From Azospirillum fermentarium (GTDB lineage: Bacteria; Pseudomonadota; Alphaproteobacteria; Azospirillales; Azospirillaceae), in contig NZ_JAOQNH010000001.1 of assembly GCF_025961205.1 (NCBI RefSeq), positions 2,876,001 through 2,940,000 on the forward strand: 64,000 bases of DNA, given 5' to 3'. This document shows, in pieces, positions 33,251 to 41,209 of the stretch. Numbering within the stretch: the stretch's first letter is position 1; each line of letters starts with the position of its first letter. Made by a program: the position numbers and the translations under genes. The notes beneath the pieces are model-generated. The model ran no database searches. It had not been told where the DNA came from and worked only from the letters and a program-made list of their open reading frames with translations.

Positions 33251-34080
33251 GTCCGACGCTGACTTTGGCGCTCGACCTTCTGATGGTGATCCTGCTGGTC
33301 GCCACCATCGTCTACGCCATCATCCTCAACCGCCAGATCGTCCGCCTGCGCGAAAGCCGGGGCGAGATGATCGAGCTGGTCAAGGGCCTGAACGAGGCCA
33401 TGGCCAAGGCCGACGCCAGCGTGCGCGGGCTGAAGCGCACCGCCAGCGAAAGCGGGGAATCGCTCCAGCGCACCATCGACAAGGCCGCCGGCCTGCGCGA
33501 CGAATTGCAGTTCATGATCGAGGCCGCCAACACCCTGGCCGACCGGCTGAGCGGCCAGACCGATGCCGTCCGCGCCGTGTCGCGCAGCGCCGGCGAGCCC
33601 GGCCTGGGCGACCGCGGCGGGCTCGACCGCGGCGGGCTGGGTGAGCGGGGACTGGGTGAGCGGGGACTGGGCGACCGCGGTCTGGGTGACCGGAGCAGCC
33701 TGGGCGAGCGGGGGCTGGGCGAGCGGGGGCTGGGCGAGCGGGGGGGCAGCAACGGCCTGAGCACCCCGCGGTCCGTGCGTCCGTCCGGCGGCGGTGGCCT
33801 GGGCGGCGGCAGCGGCCTGGGAGGCGGCGGCACCGGCGGTGGGGGTTTGGGCGGCGGCGGCCTGGGCGGCGGCCCGCGCCCGGCGGCCATGGCGGCCCTG
33901 CGCCCCCTGCTGGACGAGGATGCGCACGGCGACGACGACGCCCTGCCCCCCCTGGTCCGGCGGACCACGGGCGGTGGCACCGAGTCGGGCTATGGCGGCG
34001 GCGAACGGGTGCGCGAGGGGGAGGAAAACCTGTCCCGCGCCGAACGCGAACTGCTGCGCGCCATCGAAAACCGGCGCTGA
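33247..34080 (+). CDS. DUF6468 domain protein (flagellar-locus membrane protein)
   Basis: This 277-residue protein has an N-terminal TM (about 5-27), then a coiled-coil region (about 28-100, VRLRESRGEMIELVKGLNEAMAKADASV) typical of DUF6468. A low-complexity zone follows with GLGERG/GLGDRG repeats (about 119-165) and a Gly-rich tract (about 180-215). The C-terminal acidic tail ends LSRAERELLRAIENRR. It is translationally coupled to fliM (ATGA overlap) and sits between fliM and motE, as in other alphaproteobacteria. A flagellar motor or stator role is likely from position only. Confidence 0.75.
   Translation: MSPTLTLALDLLMVILLVATIVYAIILNRQIVRLRESRGEMIELVKGLNEAMAKADASVRGLKRTASESGESLQRTIDKAAGLRDELQFMIEAANTLADRLSGQTDAVRAVSRSAGEPGLGDRGGLDRGGLGERGLGERGLGDRGLGDRSSLGERGLGERGLGERGGSNGLSTPRSVRPSGGGGLGGGSGLGGGGTGGGGLGGGGLGGGPRPAAMAALRPLLDEDAHGDDDALPPLVRRTTGGGTESGYGGGERVREGEENLSRAERELLRAIENRR
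33628..33750 (+). repeat. Tandem GLGERG/GLGDRG repeat region
   Basis: About seven degenerate copies of an 18-bp unit (encoding G-L-G-E/D-R-G) occur in a row inside the DUF6468 gene. Several copies share the same codons, which suggests recent slippage and makes the length likely to vary between strains. Confidence 0.7.
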
Positions 34081-34249
34081 GACCGGATCGGAAGACGGGG
34101 AAAACGGCGACTCGGGGCACTGCGGGGCCACACTGTTGCCGTTTCGATACACCCCTAATGCCATGCATTTGAGTTAATCGGTTCTTTATGGTTCGCACGC
34201 ACACTGACCGTACAGTGAGCGTCCGACCCGCGCTATCGAGGCACCCGCC

Positions 34250-35230
34250 ATGACCTATCCCGGCACGACCAACCAGGGATCGCCCAATCCGGGACAGCCG
34301 GCGGCCACCCGCTCCACCTCGGCCAAGACCACGGCGCGCGCCGCCGGTCCGGTGACCGCCTCCCTGCCCGCTCCCCGCGCGGCGGCCCCGGCGGCGGCGC
34401 CCAAGCGTGCGGCCCCCAAGAACACCGCCAAGGAACGGGCACCCAAGAAGGAAAAGGCGCCGTCGGTGCCGCTGGGCGAGCGGCTGAAGGGCTGGTTCAA
34501 CGCCCTGCGCCCGCGGGTTCTGCCGATCATGATCTTCATGGCGGTGCTGATGCTGGGGTTGCGGGTGGGCGACCTGTGGCGGCTGGTGATGCGCGATTCC
34601 CAGATGCCGGAATTCCCCACCAGCATGGCCCAATCACCCCAGAAGCCCGGCGAGGACAAAGCCGCCGCCGGGGCCAACGGCGCCAACAAGGGCGGCGCCA
34701 CGGCGCCGAAGGCCGAGGCCGCCCGCGGCGAGCAGGCCCCCGCCGCCGAACGCACCGCGGGTCAGGCGGTGCCGGCCTACAACACCGCCTCCCTGGGGCC
34801 GTCGGGTGAGCGGACCGGCCCCACCGACCCGGAAATCCTTCAGCACTACGCCGAGCGCCGCGCCGAACTGGACCGCCGCGCGCGCGAGATCGACCAGCGT
34901 CAGGCGCTGCTGGAAGCGGCGGAAAAGCGCATCGACCAGAAGCTGCAGGAGCTGGACAAGGTCCGGTCCGACATCCAGAAGCTGCTGAAGACCGGCGACG
35001 AACAGCAGTCGGCCCAGGTGGAAAGCCTGGTGAAGATCTATGAGACCATGAAGCCGAAGGAAGCGGCCCGCATCTTCGAGGAAATGGACATGCCGATCCT
35101 GCTGAGCGTGATCCAGAAGATGAAGGAAACCAAAACCGCCCCGATCCTGGCGGCCATGGAGCCGGTGAAGGCCAAGGAAGTCACCGCCGCCCTGATGGAA
35201 CGCAAGACCCTGCCGCAAGCGCCGCAGTAA
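34250..35230 (+). CDS. motE: MotE-family protein (MgtE intracellular N domain-like)
   Basis: This 326-residue protein has a basic, Ala/Pro/Lys-rich N-terminus (1-88), a TM at about 90-108 and a periplasmic linker. A coiled coil follows at about 195-245 (AERRAELDRRAREIDQRQALLEAAEKRI), then a C-terminal MgtE-N/FliG-like domain (about 255-326: LVKIYETMKPKEAARIFEEM; ILAAMEPVKAKEVTAALM). Rhizobial MotE is a periplasmic chaperone for the stator-associated MotC, and this matches the family architecture. The N-terminal 90 residues are unusually long. A 169-bp gap separates it from the DUF6468 gene, so it may have its own promoter. Confidence 0.8.
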   Translation: MTYPGTTNQGSPNPGQPAATRSTSAKTTARAAGPVTASLPAPRAAAPAAAPKRAAPKNTAKERAPKKEKAPSVPLGERLKGWFNALRPRVLPIMIFMAVLMLGLRVGDLWRLVMRDSQMPEFPTSMAQSPQKPGEDKAAAGANGANKGGATAPKAEAARGEQAPAAERTAGQAVPAYNTASLGPSGERTGPTDPEILQHYAERRAELDRRAREIDQRQALLEAAEKRIDQKLQELDKVRSDIQKLLKTGDEQQSAQVESLVKIYETMKPKEAARIFEEMDMPILLSVIQKMKETKTAPILAAMEPVKAKEVTAALMERKTLPQAPQ

Positions 35231-35274
35231 ACCGGACAGCCCCTCGCCCCACCGGGGGGAGGGGGAATACCCCC

Positions 35275-35991
35275 CTACACCGCCAGATAGGCCCGCCGCG
35301 TTTCCCCATCGGCCATCAGATCCGCCATCGGCCCGATGTGCCGCACATTCCCCGTTGCGATCACCACGGCGCGGTCGGCCACCAGCCCGGCAAAGGGCAG
35401 GCTCTGTTCGCACAGCAGCACCGCCAGCCCCTCGCGCTTCACGGTGGCGATGGCCTCCGCCATCATCTCCACGATGCGGGGGGCCAGCCCCTCCGACGGT
35501 TCATCCAGCAGGATCAGGCGCGGGTTGCCCATCAGGGTGCGGGCGATGGTCAGCATCTGCTGCTCGCCGCCGCTCATGCGCCCGCCGGGGCGGTGGCGCA
35601 TCTCGGCCAGATTGGGGAACAGGTCGAACAGCCGCTCGGCGGTCCAGGCCGGCGCGTCCGCCCGCGGCGGGCGGCGCCCCACCTCCAGGTTTTCCAGCAC
35701 GGTCAGACCGGCGAAGACACGCCGGTCTTCGGGCACATACCCCAGCCCCAGCCGGGCGATGCGGTGGGGGGGCAGGCGTGACGTATCCTGGCCGGCAAAG
35801 GTCACGCGCCCGCGGCGGTTCTCCACCAAACCCATGATGGCGCGCAGCGTCGTGGATTTGCCCGCACCGTTGCGGCCCATCAGCGCCACCACCTCCCCCG
35901 CCGCCACCGACAGGGAGACGCCGTGCAGGATGTGGGCACGGCCGTAGAAGGCGTGGAGATCCTCCACCGTCAGCAACGGCTCGGTGCTCAT
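35275..35991 (-). CDS. livF: Branched-chain amino acid ABC transporter, ATP-binding protein LivF
   Basis: This 238-residue ABC ATPase has Walker A GRNGAGKST, the signature MSGGEQQML, Walker B LILLDEPSEG and the switch His region (CEQS). These are the LivF features. Its start overlaps the livG stop (ATGA), so it is the last gene of livJ-livHM-livG-livF. It powers inward transport of branched-chain amino acids or related solutes. Confidence 0.94.
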   Translation of the reverse strand: MSTEPLLTVEDLHAFYGRAHILHGVSLSVAAGEVVALMGRNGAGKSTTLRAIMGLVENRRGRVTFAGQDTSRLPPHRIARLGLGYVPEDRRVFAGLTVLENLEVGRRPPRADAPAWTAERLFDLFPNLAEMRHRPGGRMSGGEQQMLTIARTLMGNPRLILLDEPSEGLAPRIVEMMAEAIATVKREGLAVLLCEQSLPFAGLVADRAVVIATGNVRHIGPMADLMADGETRRAYLAV

Positions 35992-36752
35992 GGCTTACCT
36001 CCGCCGAACAGGGCACCGGAGCCGAGATAGACCGCCTGCACCTGGGGATCGGCACGCACGGCGGCGGGGGAGCCCTCGGCGATCAGCGCGCCCTGGTGCA
36101 TGACGATGATGCGGTGGGCGTGGGCGAACACCGCGTCCATGTCGTGCTCGGTGAACAGCACCGCCACCCCCTGCTCCCGCGCCACGCCGGCGGTCAGGTG
36201 CATCAGCGCCTCCCGCTCCGCCGGGGCCATGCCGGCGGCGGGTTCGTCCATCAGCAGCAGTTTCGGCCCGTTGGCCAGCGCCAGCGCCAGTTCCAGCCGC
36301 TTGAGGTCGCCATAGGCCAGCACCGCCGCCGGGCGATCGGCTTGGCCCCCCATGCCCACCCGCGCCAGCAGGTCCATCGCCTCGTCCCGGTACAGCCGGG
36401 CCGCCGGGCGCCACCAGCCCAGCAGGCGGCGGTGATGGGACAGCAGCGCCGTCTGCACGTTCTCCGCCACCGTCATGCCGGCAAAGGTGGCGGTGATCTG
36501 AAAGGTGCGCCCCACCCCCAGCCGCCACACCGCCCGCGGCGGCAGCCCGGCGATCTCGCGGCCCAGGAGCCGCACCGACCCGGCGTCGGGCCGCACCTGC
36601 CCGTTCAGCATGTTGAAGCAGGTGGATTTCCCCGCCCCGTTCGGGCCGATCAGCGCCAGCATCTCCCCGGCGGCCAGCGTGAAGGACACGCCGCGCACCG
36701 CCTGCACCCCGCCGTACGCCTTGGCCAGCCCGGACACCGCCAGCACGGTCAT
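35988..36752 (-). CDS. livG: Branched-chain amino acid ABC transporter, ATP-binding protein LivG
   Basis: This 254-residue ABC ATPase has Walker A GPNGAGKST, the signature segment LAYGDLKRLELALAL, Walker B LLLMDEPAAGMAP and the H-loop FTEHDMDAVF. RTFQITATFAGMTVAENVQTAL is a LivG-type block. The start codon overlaps the fused permease stop by four bases, and the stop overlaps the livF start. It forms the ATPase heterodimer with LivF. Confidence 0.95.
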   Translation of the reverse strand: MTVLAVSGLAKAYGGVQAVRGVSFTLAAGEMLALIGPNGAGKSTCFNMLNGQVRPDAGSVRLLGREIAGLPPRAVWRLGVGRTFQITATFAGMTVAENVQTALLSHHRRLLGWWRPAARLYRDEAMDLLARVGMGGQADRPAAVLAYGDLKRLELALALANGPKLLLMDEPAAGMAPAEREALMHLTAGVAREQGVAVLFTEHDMDAVFAHAHRIIVMHQGALIAEGSPAAVRADPQVQAVYLGSGALFGGGKP

Positions 36753-38584
36753 GACTCGTGGCTCCGGCCGAAACGGCGGGTCAGGGCGCCGACGATGCCC
36801 TGGGGGAAGGCCAGCACCAGCACGATGATGATGCCCCCCAGCACCGCGCGCCAATAGGGAACGTGACGCAGCATCTCCGTCTCCAGCCCGTGGAACACCA
36901 CCGCTCCCACCAGCGGCCCGGCCAGCGTCTGCACCCCGCCCAGCAGCACCATCACCAGCCCGTCCACCGAGGTCGGGATGTCGAGGTGGGTGGGAAACAC
37001 GCTGCCCTTGGCAAAGGCGTCCAGGCCGCCGGCCAGCCCGGCGAAGGCCCCGGCGGCGGTGAAGGCCACCCACTGGTTCCGCCGCACGTCGATGCCCAGC
37101 GCCTCCGCCCGCAGCGGGGAATCGCGCCCGGCCCTGAGCGCCCAGCCGAACGGCGCGAACACCACCCGCCGCAGCGCCACCACCCCGGCCACCACCAGCA
37201 CCAGCGTCAGTTCGTAATAGGCCCAGCGCGCCGCGAACGGTCCCGACGGCCATACCCCCAAAACGCCGTTGTCGCCGCCGGTAACCGCCGTCCACTGGAA
37301 CGCCACCGACCACAGGATCTGCGCGAAGGCCAGCGTCAGCATGGCCAGATATACCCCCGACAGCCGGACGCAGAACCACCCGGCCACCAGCGCCCCCGCG
37401 GCGGCCAGCAGCGGCGCCGCCGGCAGACCGGCGCCCAGCCCCAGCCCGGCGTGCCTGACCACCAGGGCGGCGGCATAGGCCCCCAGCCCGAACCACGCCG
37501 CGTGCCCGAACGACACCATGCCCCCCGGCCCCATCAGCAGGTGCAGGCTGGCCGCGAACAGCACCAGGATCAGGGTTTCGGTCAGCACCACCAGCGCGTA
37601 ATCCCCGGCCACCAGCGGCACGCACGCCAGCGCGGCCACGGCCCCCACGGCCATCCACCCGGCCCATGGGGGTGCGGGGCGCAGCACCGGTCCGGCCTCC
37701 CCCCCGCGCGCCTCCACCGGCGGGCGGCCCAGCAGGCCATAGGGGCGCAGCACCAGCACCACCGCCATCACCAGGAACACCAGAACCAGCGTGATTTCCG
37801 GGAAGATCAGGATGCCGAACGCCTGCAGCTGCCCGATCAGAAGCGCGGCGAGAAAGGCGCCGCCCACACTGCCCAAGCCGCCGACCACGACCACGACGAA
37901 GGCGTCCACCACCATGGTCATGTCCATGTGCAGGTTGACCGAGCCGCGGGGGATCTGCAGCGCCCCCCCCAGCCCGGCCAGCAGGCAGCCCAGGAACAGC
38001 ACGGCGGTGAACAGGTGCGACGGGTTCACGCCCAGCGCCGCGGTCATTTCGCGGTCCTCGGTCGCCGCGCGCACCAGCACGCCCAAACGGGTCTTGTGGA
38101 ACAGCAGCCACAGGCCGGCGAACACCACCGGCCCCAGCGCCATCAGGAACAGGTCGTAGAGCGGCACCGGCTGTCCCCACAGCCGCACCCGCCCGGTCAG
38201 CCCCGGTGCCCGCGGCCCCAGCAGGTCTTCCGGCCCCCAAAGCGCCAGCACCGCATCCTGCACCACCAGCACCACGCCGAAGGTGGCCAGCAACTGGAAC
38301 AGTTCCGGCGAGCGGTAGAGCCGGCGCAGCAGCCCCCGCTCCATCACCGCCCCCAAGGCACCCGCGGCCACCGCCCCGGCGGCGATGCCGCCCCAGAAGC
38401 CGGCGGCACTTTCCACCGTCAGCGCCACCCAGCACGCCACATAGGCCCCGATCATGTAAAAGGAGCCGTGGGCGAAGTTCACGATGCGGGTGACGCCGAA
38501 GATGATCGACAGGCCCGACGCCACCAGAAACAGCGACGACGCCTGGGCCAGCCCGCTCAGGAACTGGGACAGGAGGAAGCCCAC
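36749..38584 (-). CDS. Fused LivH-LivM branched-chain amino acid permease
   Basis: This 611-residue protein joins both permease subunits. Residues about 1-290 are LivH-like (ASGLSIIFGVTRIVNFAHGSFYMIGAY; AATEDREMTAALGVNP; VVVVVGGLGSVGGAFLAALLIG). Residues about 305-611 are LivM-like (MGPGGMVSFGHAAWFGLGAYAAAL; LGIDVRRNQWVAFTAAGAFAGLAGGL; PTSVDGLVMVLLGGVQTLAGPLVGA). Each half has its own EAA-type loop. The joint is a Pro/Gly/Glu-rich stretch (about 285-305). LivH and LivM are separate proteins in E. coli; fused forms are known but uncommon. It lies between livJ-like and livG, with 12 bp and an ATGA overlap. Confidence 0.93.
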   Translation of the reverse strand: MGFLLSQFLSGLAQASSLFLVASGLSIIFGVTRIVNFAHGSFYMIGAYVACWVALTVESAAGFWGGIAAGAVAAGALGAVMERGLLRRLYRSPELFQLLATFGVVLVVQDAVLALWGPEDLLGPRAPGLTGRVRLWGQPVPLYDLFLMALGPVVFAGLWLLFHKTRLGVLVRAATEDREMTAALGVNPSHLFTAVLFLGCLLAGLGGALQIPRGSVNLHMDMTMVVDAFVVVVVGGLGSVGGAFLAALLIGQLQAFGILIFPEITLVLVFLVMAVVLVLRPYGLLGRPPVEARGGEAGPVLRPAPPWAGWMAVGAVAALACVPLVAGDYALVVLTETLILVLFAASLHLLMGPGGMVSFGHAAWFGLGAYAAALVVRHAGLGLGAGLPAAPLLAAAGALVAGWFCVRLSGVYLAMLTLAFAQILWSVAFQWTAVTGGDNGVLGVWPSGPFAARWAYYELTLVLVVAGVVALRRVVFAPFGWALRAGRDSPLRAEALGIDVRRNQWVAFTAAGAFAGLAGGLDAFAKGSVFPTHLDIPTSVDGLVMVLLGGVQTLAGPLVGAVVFHGLETEMLRHVPYWRAVLGGIIIVLVLAFPQGIVGALTRRFGRSHES

Positions 38585-38596
38585 CCCTCCGGCCCC

Positions 38597-39814
38597 TTAT
38601 TCCGCCGGGCGGAGCGTGGCGGCCTCGGCCTCCGGCGGCAGGAAGGCGGCGCCGTCGGCGTAGCGCCAATCGACCATGGTGCCGACCCCGTTCTTGACCG
38701 CCGTGGTGCCGACGAAGGCGCCCATGGTCGATTGATGGTCGGCGGCGCGGTAGGAGATGATCCCGAACGGGCTTTCGACGCTCAGGCCCTTCATGGCGTC
38801 CAGCAGGGCCGGCGTATCGGTCGATCCGGCCTTGGCGATGGCGGCGGCGATGGTCTTCACGGCGGTGTAGCCCACCACCGAGCCCAGCCGGGGGAAGTCG
38901 TTGTATTTGTTCCGGTAGGCGGTGAGGAAGCCCACATGCTCCGCCGTCTTCACCTGATCCCACGGATAGCCGGTGACGATCCAGCCTTCCGGCGCCTCGT
39001 CCTTCAGCGGCACCAGATATTCCGGCTCCCCGGTCAGCAGGCTGACCACGGCGCGCCCGTCGAACAGGCCGCGGGTGGTGCCCTCGCGCACGAACTTCGC
39101 CAGATCGGGGCCGAAGGTGACGTTGAAGATGGCGTCGGGCTTGGCGGCGGCCAGCGCCTGCACCGTCGCGCCGGCGTCGATCTTGCCCTGGGCCGGCCAT
39201 TGCTCGGCGACGAATTCCACGTCGGGGCGCTTGGCCTTGAGCTTTTCCTTGAAGGCGGCGACGGCGGCCTGCCCGTATTCGTAATTGGGGGCGACGGTGG
39301 CCCAGCGGCGGGCTGACAGCCTGGCCGCATCCTCCACCAGCATCCCCGCCTGCATCGCCGTGCCGGGGCGCAGGCGGAAGGTGTAGGGGTTGCCCTTGGC
39401 CCAGATGATGGCGTCGGTCAGCGGCTCGGCGGCCAGGAACAGCACCTTGTTGCGCGCGGCCACATCGGCCACCGCCAGCCCGATGTGGGAGAAGTAGGTG
39501 CCGGTGAGCAGCGCCACCTTTTCATTGGCGATCAGCTCGTTGGCGGTGCGCACCGCGTCTTCGGGCTTGCCGCCGTCATCGCGGGAGACCACCTCCAGCA
39601 TCCGCCCGCCCAGCAGGCCGCCGGCGGCGTTGATCTCCGCCACCGCCAGCTCCCAGCCCTGACGGTAGGGGATGGTGAAGGCCGGCAGGCCGGTGTAGCT
39701 GTTGATCTCGCCGATGCGGATGGGGTCGGCGGCCAGCGCCGGCGCGGCGGCGGCCAGCGTGACGGCCAGCGCCGCGCGGAACCCCTGGATCGACAGGCGG
39801 GACAGAATCGACAT
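38597..39814 (-). CDS. Branched-chain amino acid ABC transporter, substrate-binding protein
   Basis: This 405-residue periplasmic binding protein of the LivJ/type I fold has a signal peptide at about residues 1-28 (cleavage after ALA). The mature protein begins ADPIRIGEINSYTGLPAFT. NAAGGLLGGRMLEVVSRDDGGKPEDAVRTANELI is the family block. The ligand is probably a branched-chain amino acid or related amide; the sequence cannot settle it. ATG 39814 has GGGGGA ten bases upstream. First gene of the operon. Confidence 0.9.
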   Translation of the reverse strand: MSILSRLSIQGFRAALAVTLAAAAPALAADPIRIGEINSYTGLPAFTIPYRQGWELAVAEINAAGGLLGGRMLEVVSRDDGGKPEDAVRTANELIANEKVALLTGTYFSHIGLAVADVAARNKVLFLAAEPLTDAIIWAKGNPYTFRLRPGTAMQAGMLVEDAARLSARRWATVAPNYEYGQAAVAAFKEKLKAKRPDVEFVAEQWPAQGKIDAGATVQALAAAKPDAIFNVTFGPDLAKFVREGTTRGLFDGRAVVSLLTGEPEYLVPLKDEAPEGWIVTGYPWDQVKTAEHVGFLTAYRNKYNDFPRLGSVVGYTAVKTIAAAIAKAGSTDTPALLDAMKGLSVESPFGIISYRAADHQSTMGAFVGTTAVKNGVGTMVDWRYADGAAFLPPEAEAATLRPAE

Positions 39815-39923
39815 GACGGACAGATCCCCCAATGCAGGCCGGCAAACGCTTCGGCATCTCATGGGGGGAATTCTGATACCCGCCACCGAACGCGGGCGCA
39901 ACAGATGGTCCGTGATGCGCCCA

Positions 39924-39956
39924 AGAAAAAAGCCCCGGCTTCGTCCGGGGCTTCTT
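39924..39956 (-). terminator. Intrinsic terminator of dksA
   Basis: On the minus strand AAGCCCCGG/CCGGGGCTT forms a stem with a 6-nt loop, followed by TTTTTTCTTG. It starts within 10 bp of the dksA stop codon. Confidence 0.85.
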
Positions 39957-39958
39957 CA

Positions 39959-40375
39959 TCAATCGTCGCGCTGGGTGCGTTCCATCCGCTCGTGCCGTTC
40001 CTGGGCTTCCAGGGACAGGGTGGCGATGGGGCGGGCGTCGAGGCGGCGGACGCCGATCGGCTCCCCCGTTTCCTCGCAATAGCCGTAGACGCCATCGGCG
40101 ATTCGCTGCAGCGCCTCGTCGATCTTGGCGATCAGCTTGCGCTCGCGGTCGCGGGTGCGCAGTTCCAGCGCCCGGTCGGTTTCCGCCGACGCGCGGTCGG
40201 CGATGTCCGGTTCCAGAATGCCGCCTTCGGACAGGCTTTGCAGGGTCTCGTTGGACTCGGCGAGGAGATCGGCACGCCACCGCAGCAGCTTTTGCCGGAA
40301 ATACTCCCGCATCACCGGGTTCATGAACTCCTCGTCTTCCGACGGCTGGTAGTCTTTGGGCAGAAGCGACGACAT
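39959..40375 (-). CDS. dksA: DksA/TraR-family RNA polymerase-binding regulator
   Basis: This 138-residue protein has a coiled-coil domain (about 20-95) and a C-terminal globular domain. YGYCEETGEPIGVRRLDARPIATLSL aligns to the DksA zinc-finger region. The four zinc cysteines are reduced to Cys100 alone: the others are Thr, Ser and Ala. DksA binds the RNAP secondary channel and mediates ppGpp responses. Cysteine-poor forms occur in alphaproteobacteria and fold without zinc. Coiled-coil tip residues DIADRASAETDRALEL keep the D-x-x-D/A pattern. It has its own terminator. Confidence 0.93.
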   Translation of the reverse strand: MSSLLPKDYQPSEDEEFMNPVMREYFRQKLLRWRADLLAESNETLQSLSEGGILEPDIADRASAETDRALELRTRDRERKLIAKIDEALQRIADGVYGYCEETGEPIGVRRLDARPIATLSLEAQERHERMERTQRDD

Positions 40376-40515
40376 CCGAGGAAATCCCGATCTTTAGGGG
40401 TCTTCGTAGCGGGGCGGAGTATAGGTATCCCAAAGCGTCGCCGCAACCCTGCGCGTCATGCTGCGGTGCCGAACAAGCCCTTGGCGGCAGACGGGAATCG
40501 GCGCTCCGGCCCGGT

Positions 40516-40947
40516 TCAGACGTTCTGCTGCAGCTTGGCCAGTTCCACCTGCGCGCGCAGGTCGATCTCGTCGAGCACCTCCGCCAGCTTGGGATCGTCC
40601 ACCTGAACCTTGCGGGAGTTGACCACGCGGGCCAACTCGACCAGCTTTTGCGACGGCAGCGTCCCGGCCAGCAGGCCGTGCTGGATCTCCTCCAGCTTGT
40701 CGAGCATTTCCTTGGCGCGCATCTTGCCGCGCGAGGCCCGCGCGGTGGCGTCGTCCACCTCCTGCGCGGCGAGCACACTGGCGACATGGGCGACTCCGCC
40801 CAGCGGCGCCGTGGCGCCCGGCCCCTGGACCGAGGAGCCGTCACCGCTGAGCTGCTTGGCAAAACCGCTGCCGGCCGTGCCATCCGTCTTGCCGGTGCGG
40901 CGGACCGAACCGCCGCCGCGTACAGAACCGGAGCCTTCTACTTTCAT
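40516..40947 (-). CDS. fliX: Flagellar assembly regulator FliX
   Basis: This 143-residue alphaproteobacterial protein starts MKVEGSGSVRGGGSVRRT and has a conserved C-terminal helical domain (about 75-143: MLDKLEEIQHGLLAGTLPSQKLVELARVV; QVDDPKLAEVLDEIDLRAQVELAKL). In Caulobacter FliX couples assembly of the class II structure to activation of the sigma-54 activator FlbD. It is divergent from flgI. The shared 262-bp region contains the flgI sigma-54 promoter and GGCAA/TTGCC elements. No flbD is in the window. Confidence 0.9.
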   Translation of the reverse strand: MKVEGSGSVRGGGSVRRTGKTDGTAGSGFAKQLSGDGSSVQGPGATAPLGGVAHVASVLAAQEVDDATARASRGKMRAKEMLDKLEEIQHGLLAGTLPSQKLVELARVVNSRKVQVDDPKLAEVLDEIDLRAQVELAKLQQNV

Positions 40948-41043
40948 GGCCTGACCAACCGTATGATGCCAAAGGAAACGCGGACGCGCCCCGGATTGCG
41001 CCGGATTTTTCTTAGATGGCGCGAGTTTACCATCCGGTCAAGG

Positions 41044-41069
41044 TTTGCCGCAATCGGGCAAAAATTGCC
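41044..41069. promoter_or_regulatory. Overlapping TTTGCC/GGCAAA and GGCAA/TTGCC inverted repeats (candidate FlbD sites)
   Basis: TTTGCC-N7-GGCAAA (41044-41062) overlaps GGCAA-AAA-TTGCC (41057-41069). They lie 65-90 bp upstream of the flgI sigma-54 promoter and about 100 bp upstream of fliX, a place suited to an enhancer acting on both. Confidence 0.5.
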
Positions 41070-41134
41070 GGGCCGCCGGGGTCTCGTGCTTCGGCGATGG
41101 CGGATCGGGGGCGGGTTTCCATGGCTTCGGCCGA

Positions 41135-41150
41135 TGGCACGCCCCCTGCA
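41135..41150 (+). promoter_or_regulatory. Sigma-54 (-24/-12) promoter of flgI
   Basis: TGGCACGCCCCCTGCA has GG (41136-41137) and GC (41148-41149) separated by exactly 10 bases. The flgI start is 60 bp downstream, the same distance as at fliK. Confidence 0.75.
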
Positions 41151-41209
41151 TGGCCGAACCCCGGACCGCCAGAACGGCGGCCGGACATCTTCCACCGAAA
41201 GATGACGCC

